From JADKHC01 sp047600805 (GTDB taxonomy: Bacteria > Verrucomicrobiota > Verrucomicrobiia > Opitutales > Opitutaceae), in contig JASGKG010000001.1 in assembly GCA_047600805.1 (NCBI GenBank), positions 2,914,001 to 2,978,000 of the forward strand: a stretch of DNA of 64,000 bases, in the 5' to 3' direction. The notes beneath the pieces are model-generated. The model was given only the letters and a program-made list of their open reading frames with translations, was not told the origin of the DNA and made no database searches. Shown piece by piece: positions 23,692 to 31,000 of this stretch (its first letter is position 1; every line of letters starts with the position of its first letter). The translations under genes and the position numbers were made by a program.

Positions 23692-25875
23692 CTACAGTTC
23701 GCGCTTCACGCCTTCACGCCCTACACGGTAAATCGATAAACTCGCAGCAGATTTAACCATAACCTTCTGGCCGCGACACAATATCTGTCCCGATACAGTC
23801 GCGCTGGGAGTAATCGGCATAATCGCCACCAGAAGATCGTCGCCGTCCGACGGAATCACCGAGACATACGCCCCCGGCAAAGCGGTGACAGGGGAAGGCA
23901 GCTTCATCTTGGAAATCGCGGCAACCAAGCCACTCGCGTCGGCTTCGATTTTGAACGCCACGGGCAGGCCAAGCGAAACGCGCTTTCCTTCAACTGTCGT
24001 TGCGGGCTCTTCGTCGATCACGTGAATTGGAAATTTGGCAGCGACAAGTTTCTCGAGCACTGCGATTTCTCCTGCGGTCACTACGCGTGCACACGGCAAG
24101 ACAATCGCTTTATAGCTGTGCCTACCCACTCGCAGCACACCGTTTTCGAGCACGCCCTCAGCGAGCCAGTTATCCGAAATCATATCCACCTGCACTCCCG
24201 CAGCCGGCATCGCGCCGACCAGCCGGTTAACTTTGCTCATGATTTCGTCGTTTTCGGGTTCACGCCCCACAATCATCGTTGCCAGCGGACAAACCACAGC
24301 CACCTCGGCAACGGGCAATCTGTATTGAGTAATATCATACACGCGTCGTGTCTTCTCGATGAGCGACGGGAGCAATGGCCACGTAGAATGGTTTGGGAAA
24401 CCAGGTCCGAAATCCCGGCCCGCGCCGATCCCTTTGGTAGTTCCGTACGAATGCTGAATCCAATGATTGGAAAACAGCGCCATCAGATCGTTCCAATAGA
24501 TCGGAACCGGCGCATCGTAATTCACTCCCCACTGATTGAAATAGGCACGACCCGTCTTCGAGTAGCGAGCAAGACTGGTGGCCAAAATCATGTACGAAAC
24601 TTCCTCGTATTTTGAAGCGAGGTCGGACTTAAAATATTTTTCAAAGCTCCCCGCGTCGGTGTAGCCAGAATCGAGTGCCGCGAGCCCGCGCCAATAATCA
24701 GCGGAGCCGTGGTACATGTTGTCAGGAATGGTGTGCCAGTTTTGATGAATTCCCATGCGCAGCGGCCCAAACCGTTTTTCACCTTCTTTCCACATCCGTT
24801 CCTCAGCACCAAACACATAGTCCATCACCAGCTGGAAATAGTCATCGCGAACGCGCATCTGACTTTCATCGTCAAGTGAGAGCAACAGTGCGTACAGTTT
24901 GTCCTTTAAATCGTAGCCATACTTTTTGTGAAAATCGCGGTAGATGCGCTCACTGATGGCATAGTGTCCGAATTGGAGATAGTAGCCTGGTTCGTCCCAC
25001 CAGAATCCGTTGAAGCGAATGCCTTCAGCTTTGTAACGGCCGAGCAGCTTCATCATTTCCTGCTCATGCTCCGGCGCGTCAAAAGCGTACAGGTTCGTGG
25101 CGAACCGCGGAAACGCCACGACCCACCATTCGCCCGGCGGCAATTCCGGTTTTCCAAACACCTCCACGTAATAGAGACTCCGGTTGATAAAAAAATGATG
25201 CTGCGCGGTGATGTCGCGTATCGACGATTTCACTACCTGGCCGTCCTTTCGCTGATAAGCGAAAACCTTGTCCACGCCGATCGGGTTCAGCCAAAGGCCG
25301 ACTTCCGTCAACATATGAACGTCGCGTTTTTGCGGATAATTATAGCGCAGCGAATAGCGGCCATTCTCGACTTTGCACTCGTTGAGCATGGCGCGATCCG
25401 CGGGCGCCGTGCTATTTTGCGGAGGCGTTTTCGCGAGAAATTCGGCGCCCGTTAACAAAACCTCAGCACCAAAGCCGGTTTTCCCAATGATGTAGTGGGC
25501 TCCAAAACGTGGATCCGGGCCCCAGATGAATTCTATGCCCTCGCGCTGACAGGCATCGCTGGCCAGTTTGACCGCAGCGATCATCTCGTCGTCAAAGATC
25601 TGGTAACGTGTGGCGCGCGGCATCGCAAAGAGCCCGTCGAAGCCGGCGGATTTCAATTCGTGTAGTTGTTTTAAGAGCACGTTCGGGTTCTCGATCGCGT
25701 CGTCCTGCCAGGTCCAAAACATCGTCGAGAACGGGCCACTTTTTTCATTCGGCTTTTCGACTGAGAAAACCGGAGACGAAAACCCGACGAGCAGGCCAAC
25801 AACGAGTAGAAAGATGCGTTTCACGTTCGAAAGGCTCAGCGGAAACCCGTGCCAAGACAATCCCAGCGAGTTCAT
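23692..25875 (-). CDS. Secreted glycoside-hydrolase-like protein
   Basis: 727 residues from ATG at 25875; GTG at 25824 (KRIFLLVVGLLVGFSSPVFS) gives a more typical signal peptide. The body looks like a TIM-barrel glycosidase of the GH106/alpha-rhamnosidase-like type: PFSTMFWTWQDDAI, then LLKQLHELKSAGFDGLF, EFIWGPDP, and WWDEPGYYLQFG, whose acidic pair is a possible catalytic site. The C-terminal part (about 550-727) has a Rossmann-like ATPase-less segment and a beta domain. Substrate cannot be deduced. The gene stands alone; a terminator of the upstream gene lies at 25896-25924. Confidence 0.7.
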   Translation of the reverse strand: MNSLGLSWHGFPLSLSNVKRIFLLVVGLLVGFSSPVFSVEKPNEKSGPFSTMFWTWQDDAIENPNVLLKQLHELKSAGFDGLFAMPRATRYQIFDDEMIAAVKLASDACQREGIEFIWGPDPRFGAHYIIGKTGFGAEVLLTGAEFLAKTPPQNSTAPADRAMLNECKVENGRYSLRYNYPQKRDVHMLTEVGLWLNPIGVDKVFAYQRKDGQVVKSSIRDITAQHHFFINRSLYYVEVFGKPELPPGEWWVVAFPRFATNLYAFDAPEHEQEMMKLLGRYKAEGIRFNGFWWDEPGYYLQFGHYAISERIYRDFHKKYGYDLKDKLYALLLSLDDESQMRVRDDYFQLVMDYVFGAEERMWKEGEKRFGPLRMGIHQNWHTIPDNMYHGSADYWRGLAALDSGYTDAGSFEKYFKSDLASKYEEVSYMILATSLARYSKTGRAYFNQWGVNYDAPVPIYWNDLMALFSNHWIQHSYGTTKGIGAGRDFGPGFPNHSTWPLLPSLIEKTRRVYDITQYRLPVAEVAVVCPLATMIVGREPENDEIMSKVNRLVGAMPAAGVQVDMISDNWLAEGVLENGVLRVGRHSYKAIVLPCARVVTAGEIAVLEKLVAAKFPIHVIDEEPATTVEGKRVSLGLPVAFKIEADASGLVAAISKMKLPSPVTALPGAYVSVIPSDGDDLLVAIMPITPSATVSGQILCRGQKVMVKSAASLSIYRVGREGVKREL

Positions 25876-25895
25876 CCAGTTGAGCAGACAGTAAA

Positions 25896-25924
25896 AGCCG
25901 GGCTCCTGGAACCGAAGCCCGGCT
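25896..25924 (-). terminator. Intrinsic terminator after the Ig/TonB_C gene
   Basis: Perfect nine-base arms AGCCGGGCT (25896-25904) and AGCCCGGCT (25916-25924); on the minus strand the second arm is followed by TTTT. Confidence 0.75.
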
Positions 25925-25942
25925 GTCTTACAAATTTTGCGC

Positions 25943-27355
25943 TTACGGCGTCTCGTATGGAATTGTCACGGTGACGCGCGTGCAGACCGGTTTACCTTTT
26001 TTGAGGCCGGGCTTATAGCGGGCTTTTTGGTACGAGTTCATCAGCGGCTCGATGAGTTCGCGATCGGCGTATTTCACAAACTGGAGCGCGTCGACGTAAC
26101 CTTCCGTCGTCACGACAAAACGAATGACCGTCGTGCCGCTGATCGTGCGCTGCTTGAGCGTACTTGGATAACGAATACGCGGCATTTTCCTGAACTCCGG
26201 CTTCGTATCGACGGAATCTTCCTCGAAGATGAGCTGCTCGACCGGCGGGGTGTCCGGCTTGAGCGCGATCATCTGCTTCAGTTGCAAAGAGGCCGGTGAG
26301 CTTTCAATCGAGCCATACGGATTCGAAACAACCACTGAATAGAGACCCGCGTCGTCAAGCTTGGCTTCGTCAATCACGTAGTCCTTTCCAACAGCCCCGG
26401 GGATATTCACTTTATTCTTCAACCATTGATAGGTCAGCGCCCCACCGGTCGCATCCGACGAAAAAGTAACGCGCGAACCCACTAGCGCAATCGCGTCAGC
26501 AGGCTGGGCGACCAGCGTGGGCTTGGTGGTTTCAGCAATCAGTTCGCCATCTTTGCGCAACTCAAGCTGCAGTGAATCGATCACCACGAAAGCGTCGGTC
26601 GACGAACGATTCTCGAGGAAAATACCGAACTCATTAAACGTCGTGGTTTCAGGGCTCGCATCTGCCTCCGACGAATAAATTGCCATCGCCGCACCACCCC
26701 CGGAAATGAAGACACCGGCTGAGCCAGAGTCACGACCTTCGCCAAAGGCGATGCCGTTAGCTCTACGGGCCAGTTGAAAAACGATTTTATACGGGGCATT
26801 GGCGGCGATTGATCCTGCCGCCTGAATGTTTTTTGAACTGTTGATGTTTACGCGCGCCTCGCTCGGAGGATTCAAGCTGGGCGATTTGCCGTTGCCCAAA
26901 CGTTTCCGTAATTCGATAAAGCCGCTATCGATAGCCGAACCTTTAAACGTAAACAAATAACCGCTGTCGTCGGCAAAGCTGTTGCCGGGCGAGGTGCCGT
27001 TGGAATTGAAAAGTCCCAGCCCAAAATAGCGGACATTATTCGCGGCCATTCCGGCAATATCTCCTTCCAACGAAACCGTGAGAGACACCTTCGCGATCAC
27101 CCCCGGGGCACTCAACGTGATCGGCGGGAAGTCAGAAGTGTAGTAGGTGACTTTTTCTCCCGCAGCCACTTTCAAGCGCACGCTCGTGCCCGAACCGGCA
27201 GGAACGGCTCCTTTTTTATCGCTGCGCATCCAAGTGAGTTGAGCTTGGGCCGACAGAGTCAAACTAGTGACTAAACAAACCAAAAGTAAGGTAGAAAAAC
27301 GTCTACTCGACTGGGAACTACCACCAGCCTTTCGATTTTTGAAAGGAGTGATCAT
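25943..27355 (-). CDS. Secreted protein with beta domain, Ig-like domain and TonB C-terminal domain
   Basis: 470 residues from ATG at 27355, chosen because the signal peptide starts there (RRFSTLLLVCLVTSLTLSAQAQ); the frame is open 65 codons further upstream, unlikely to be translated. Residues about 40-270 form an unassigned beta-rich domain. Residues about 280-360 are an Ig fold (VTFSSDATGGALTYQWLK, then DAGLYSVVVSNPYG). Residues 390-470 are a TonB_C domain (IRYPSTLKQRTISGTTVIRF, then YVDALQFVK and YKPGLKKGKPV). A TonB domain on a Sec-secreted protein with no inner-membrane anchor is unusual. A terminator lies just downstream. Confidence 0.85.
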   Translation of the reverse strand: MITPFKNRKAGGSSQSSRRFSTLLLVCLVTSLTLSAQAQLTWMRSDKKGAVPAGSGTSVRLKVAAGEKVTYYTSDFPPITLSAPGVIAKVSLTVSLEGDIAGMAANNVRYFGLGLFNSNGTSPGNSFADDSGYLFTFKGSAIDSGFIELRKRLGNGKSPSLNPPSEARVNINSSKNIQAAGSIAANAPYKIVFQLARRANGIAFGEGRDSGSAGVFISGGGAAMAIYSSEADASPETTTFNEFGIFLENRSSTDAFVVIDSLQLELRKDGELIAETTKPTLVAQPADAIALVGSRVTFSSDATGGALTYQWLKNKVNIPGAVGKDYVIDEAKLDDAGLYSVVVSNPYGSIESSPASLQLKQMIALKPDTPPVEQLIFEEDSVDTKPEFRKMPRIRYPSTLKQRTISGTTVIRFVVTTEGYVDALQFVKYADRELIEPLMNSYQKARYKPGLKKGKPVCTRVTVTIPYETP

Positions 27356-27479
27356 AGGTTGAGGCGGACTGGAGTTAGTGCGATGGGAAGACGCTGTGAG
27401 ACCAACGTCTCCCTCACGACAGGGCATCGAGATGCTACAAAACACACCCCTCCCCTGACGAGGCGTTATTCCCTGGAGC

Positions 27480-27501
27480 CTGTCGTTAAAAATAACGACA
27501 G
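27480..27501. promoter_or_regulatory. Perfect inverted repeat, possible operator
   Basis: CTGTCGTTA (27480-27488) and TAACGACAG (27493-27501) around AAAA, in the spacer between gatB (stop 27558) and the Ig/TonB_C gene (start 27355). On the minus strand no T run follows the second arm, so it is more like an operator or mRNA hairpin than a terminator. Confidence 0.45.
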
Positions 27502-27557
27502 ACCTAGCAACACTCCTTATCTGGAATAGAGAAACGGCTATCGGCGGCAACTGCCGG

Positions 27558-29009
27558 TTACATCGAGGCGAGCAGTTTGCGCAGCGTTTCGTCGACGAGC
27601 TTTGGATTCGCCTTGCCCTTCGACGCTTTCATCACCGGCCCCTTGAAAGCGTTGATCGCGCTGTCCTTGCCTGCTTTGAACTCGGCAAAGGCTTTCGCGT
27701 TCGCGGCAATGGAATCGCGGCACCACTGCTCAAGTTCGCCAGTGTCCGTCGGCGTAGCTTTCAAGCCGCGGCGATCCGCGATTGCTTCCGGCAGATCGCC
27801 CGTCGCGAACATTTCGACAAAGATTTCCTTCGCAGCGTTGTTGAGCACCGTGCCTGCATCGATGAGCTTCACGAGCGCGGCGATATGCGCGGGCTTCACT
27901 TTCGATTCGGCGAGCGAGATTTTGGCATTGCCGACTTCGCGAAGCAGGTCGTTCACAATCCAGTTGCCAGCGGCCTGCGGTTTGCCGGAGAGCTTGGCGG
28001 CTTCTTCAAAATAGTCGCTCAGCTCACGATCTGGCACAAGCACTGAAGTAATTGTATACGGCACCTGGTATTGGTCGAAAAAGCGGCGCTGTTTGTCGAA
28101 AGGCAGCTCCGGGCACTCGGCCCGAATGCGAGCCTTCCAAGCGTCGTCCACTTTCACCGGCATCAAATCCGGATCCGGGAAATAGCGATAGTCGTGAGCC
28201 ATTTCCTTCGAGCGCAACGATTGCGACGCACCCGTCTGGCCGTCGTAGTCGCGGGTCTCTTGCACAATCACGCCGCCGCTTTCAACGACGGCGATCTGTC
28301 GGGCGATCTCGTGGGCAATGCCGTCGCGGACAAAGGAAATCGAATTCAGGTTCTTGAGCTCGACCTTCGTGCCCAACTTCGTGCTACCGACAGGACGGAT
28401 CGAGATGTTGGCATCGCAGCGCATCTGGCCTTTTTCCATGTCGCAGTCGGAAATGCCGCCGTAAACCATGGTGTTGCGCAGCGAAGTGAGGTACGCGAAG
28501 GCTTCGTCGGCCGTGTGCATCACGGGCTCAGAAACGATTTCCATCAGCGGCGTGCCCGCACGATTATAGTCGACGAGCGAATCGACCGCGCCGTGGTTCA
28601 GCTTGCCGACGTCTTCCTCGAGATGGATTCGAGTGAGCGCGATTTTTTTGTGCTCGCCCATGACGTTACGAGCAGCGCCGGGAAGTTCGATCTCAACCGA
28701 TCCATTGAGACAAATCGGCTGGTCGTACTGTGAGATCTGGTAGTTCTTCGGTGAGTCTGGATAGAAATAGTTTTTCCGGTCCCACTTGCAAACCGGCGCA
28801 ATTTCGCAGCCGAGCATGAGGCCCGCTTTGATAATCGCGTCGAGCGCCGCCTTGTTCATGACCGGCAGCACACCAGGCAACGCGAGCACAACCGGATCGG
28901 TCAGCGTATTCTCGTCGTGACCGTAGCCGGCCGCGACGCGCGTGAACATCTTCGACCGCGTCTTAACCTGAACGTGGACCTCAAGTCCGATGACGGCTTC
29001 GTATTTCAT
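27558..29009 (-). CDS. gatB: Aspartyl/glutamyl-tRNA amidotransferase subunit B
   Basis: Subunit B of GatCAB, which amidates Glu-tRNA-Gln and/or Asp-tRNA-Asn. 483 residues. Family signatures: MKYEAVIGLEVHVQVKTRSK, LPGVLPVMN, KNYFYPDSPKNYQISQYDQP, GTPLMEIVSEP, MRCDANISIRP, KNLNSISFV and DYRYFPDPDLMPV. Normal length, with a complete C-terminal tail domain (GatB/Yqey) ending ETLRKLLASM. It follows gatA in the same direction, separated by 93 bases that hold an inverted octamer array (29029-29100). Confidence 0.98.
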   Translation of the reverse strand: MKYEAVIGLEVHVQVKTRSKMFTRVAAGYGHDENTLTDPVVLALPGVLPVMNKAALDAIIKAGLMLGCEIAPVCKWDRKNYFYPDSPKNYQISQYDQPICLNGSVEIELPGAARNVMGEHKKIALTRIHLEEDVGKLNHGAVDSLVDYNRAGTPLMEIVSEPVMHTADEAFAYLTSLRNTMVYGGISDCDMEKGQMRCDANISIRPVGSTKLGTKVELKNLNSISFVRDGIAHEIARQIAVVESGGVIVQETRDYDGQTGASQSLRSKEMAHDYRYFPDPDLMPVKVDDAWKARIRAECPELPFDKQRRFFDQYQVPYTITSVLVPDRELSDYFEEAAKLSGKPQAAGNWIVNDLLREVGNAKISLAESKVKPAHIAALVKLIDAGTVLNNAAKEIFVEMFATGDLPEAIADRRGLKATPTDTGELEQWCRDSIAANAKAFAEFKAGKDSAINAFKGPVMKASKGKANPKLVDETLRKLLASM

Positions 29010-29028
29010 TTCGGGTAAAAATTAATGT

Positions 29029-29100
29029 GGAACTCGGGAACGCTGGAAACGGAAGTGCTCTCAGCTTCGAAATTGCATTTCCTGATTTTCAGGGTTCCAG
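29029..29100. repeat. Inverted octamer arrays between gatA and gatB
   Basis: Plus-strand units GGAACTCG, GGAACGCT, GGAAACGG at 29029-29052. The minus strand of 29076-29099 reads GGAACCCT, GAAAATCA, GGAAATGC, so a similar array stands inverted opposite it. The right array ends three bases from the gatA stop codon (29103). No gene fits between the arms. Confidence 0.55.
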
Positions 29101-29102
29101 AT

Positions 29103-30569
29103 TTAAAGGTTCGGAGTTTTGGCGGCCCAGTCGTGCGCCTTTTCGTAGGCGTGGGCGATGGCAAAAAGTTCGGCTTCTTGGAAAGGTTGGCCGATGATTT
29201 GCAGACCAATCGGCAACCCGCCCTTCGAGAAACCGCAGGGAATGCTAATGCCTGGCAGCCCAGCAAGGTTCACACCGATAGTGTAGATGTCGCTTAGATA
29301 CATCGCGAGCGGGTTGGCGGCCTTTTCGCCTCTTTTGAAAGCGGGCGTGGGCGACGTCGGCGTAAGGATCGCGTCGACTTCCTTGTACGCATTCAGGAAG
29401 TCCTGGCGAATGAGGGTACGGACTTTCTGCGCACGTAAGTAATAGGCATCGTAGTAACCGCTCGAGAGTACGTAGGTGCCAAGGATGATACGGCGCTTCA
29501 CCTCGGGGCCGAAACCTTCGGCGCGCGATTTGAAATAGACTTCAATAATGTCCTTGGCGTCTTTCGAGCGATGGCCGTAGCGAATGCCGTCGTAACGGGC
29601 GAGATTCGACGAGCATTCGGCGGTAGCGATGATGTAGTACACACCCACGCCGTACTCGGTGTGTGGCAACGAAACGTTTTTCACTTCGCAGCCCATCTTT
29701 TCATAGAAGTTGATGGCCTTCTCAACCGAAGCTGCGACCTCGGGATCGAGGCCCTGGCCGAAATATTCCTTCGGAATACCGAGACGCCACGGGCCTTTGC
29801 GTTTGGTTAGTTCTGCGCGATAGTTTGGAATTTCAGTCTTAAACGACGTTGAGTCGAGCGGATCGTGGCCGGCGATGGCACCCAGCGTGATCGCCGCGTC
29901 TTCAACCGACCTACTGAAAGGACCGATCTGATCGAGCGACGACGCAAACGCGATCAGGCCGTAGCGCGAAACGAGACCGTAGGTCGGCTTCATGCCGACG
30001 ACATTGCAGAGCGCCGCTGGTTGACGAATAGAACCGCCGGTGTCGGAACCGAGCGTCACGATCGCTTCGCCTGCCGCGACCGCGGCCGCGCTGCCGCCAG
30101 AACTGCCGCCCGGAACGCGTTCAAGATCGTACGGATTGCACGTCGTGTGAAACGCCGAGTTCTCCGTCGACGAACCCATCGCGAATTCGTCGAGGTTTAA
30201 ACGGCCCCAGCAAATCGCACCGGCACTCTTCAACTTTTTCGTGACAGTGGCGTCATACGGCGAAACGAAGTTGGCCAACATTTTCGAGGACGCTGTCAGC
30301 GGCTGCCCCGCGACGGAAATAACGTCCTTCATTCCGACGGGAATGCCGTCGAGGGGTCCCCTCGCCTGCCCGGCAGCGCGGCGCTCGTCGGACGACTTGG
30401 CCTGCGCAAGAGCATCGGACTCGTCAAACGAGTTGAAAGCTTTGACCTTTGGATCTACGGCTTTGGTCCGGCTTATCACCGCCTGCATCAGCTCGACCGA
30501 AGAAATCTTCTTCGCCTCGAGCAAGTCTGAGAGCTCAGTAACGGATTTGTAGAATAGTTCTGAAGACAT
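29103..30569 (-). CDS. gatA: Aspartyl/glutamyl-tRNA amidotransferase subunit A
   Basis: Amidase subunit of GatCAB; hydrolyses glutamine and supplies ammonia. 488 residues, normal length. Amidase-signature features: the catalytic Ser-Ser-Lys triad around GIPVGMKDVISV (Lys), GGSSGGSAAAVAAGEA (Ser) and TLGSDTGGSIRQPAAL (cis-Ser), then GMKPTYGLVSRYGL. Starts seven bases after the gatC stop, so the two are co-transcribed and probably coupled; gatB follows. Confidence 0.98.
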   Translation of the reverse strand: MSSELFYKSVTELSDLLEAKKISSVELMQAVISRTKAVDPKVKAFNSFDESDALAQAKSSDERRAAGQARGPLDGIPVGMKDVISVAGQPLTASSKMLANFVSPYDATVTKKLKSAGAICWGRLNLDEFAMGSSTENSAFHTTCNPYDLERVPGGSSGGSAAAVAAGEAIVTLGSDTGGSIRQPAALCNVVGMKPTYGLVSRYGLIAFASSLDQIGPFSRSVEDAAITLGAIAGHDPLDSTSFKTEIPNYRAELTKRKGPWRLGIPKEYFGQGLDPEVAASVEKAINFYEKMGCEVKNVSLPHTEYGVGVYYIIATAECSSNLARYDGIRYGHRSKDAKDIIEVYFKSRAEGFGPEVKRRIILGTYVLSSGYYDAYYLRAQKVRTLIRQDFLNAYKEVDAILTPTSPTPAFKRGEKAANPLAMYLSDIYTIGVNLAGLPGISIPCGFSKGGLPIGLQIIGQPFQEAELFAIAHAYEKAHDWAAKTPNL

Positions 30570-30576
30570 GTTCGGC

Positions 30577-30867
30577 TCACTCCACGACTTTCGGGACCAC
30601 GATCATGTTGTTGCGCTGGGCGGGGGCGTTTTTGAGCGCCGCTTCCACCGGAAGTCCAGGCTGCGCGACGTCGTCTGCCCAAACATTGTAAACCGGGAAG
30701 GCGTGCGCCGTCGGCTCAACGCCGCTGACGTCGACTTTTCTGAGCTGCTCGATGTAGGTGAGGACGTCGCCGAGTTGCGCGGAAAACTTCGCCTTCTCCT
30801 CGGGCGTCAAGGCGAGACGCGCGAGGTTGGCCACATGGTCGATATTGAGGTCGGTGGGGGAAGACAT
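30577..30867 (-). CDS. gatC: Aspartyl/glutamyl-tRNA amidotransferase subunit C
   Basis: Small stabilising subunit of GatCAB, 96 residues. Typical sequence: DLNIDHVANLARLALTPEE, then FSAQLGDVLTYIEQLRKVDV, VEPTAHAF and DDVAQPGLP. First gene of the gatCAB run; the 133 bases upstream, up to the pheT stop, hold an inverted nonamer array (30879-30996). Order is gatC-gatA-gatB, a common bacterial operon. Confidence 0.97.
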   Translation of the reverse strand: MSSPTDLNIDHVANLARLALTPEEKAKFSAQLGDVLTYIEQLRKVDVSGVEPTAHAFPVYNVWADDVAQPGLPVEAALKNAPAQRNNMIVVPKVVE

Positions 30868-30878
30868 GAGATTTATTA

Positions 30879-30996
30879 AACAGAAGTTAACGAAGGGAAC
30901 GAAGCGTTCTTTTATGCGATAGAATCAAGTGACTGCGCTCTAGCGTTTGGTTGGGGAAGAACTTTAATCGCTTCGTTATCTTTATTTCCTTCTGTG
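30879..30996. repeat. Inverted nonamer arrays between pheT and gatC
   Basis: Plus-strand nonamers AACAGAAGT, TAACGAAGG and GAACGAAGC at 30879-30905; the minus strand of 30961-30996 reads CACAGAAGG, AAATAAAGA, TAACGAAGC, GATTAAAGT. The arms face each other across 55 bases with no gene. The right arm stops four bases from the pheT stop codon (31001). Confidence 0.7.
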
Positions 30997-31000
30997 GAAA

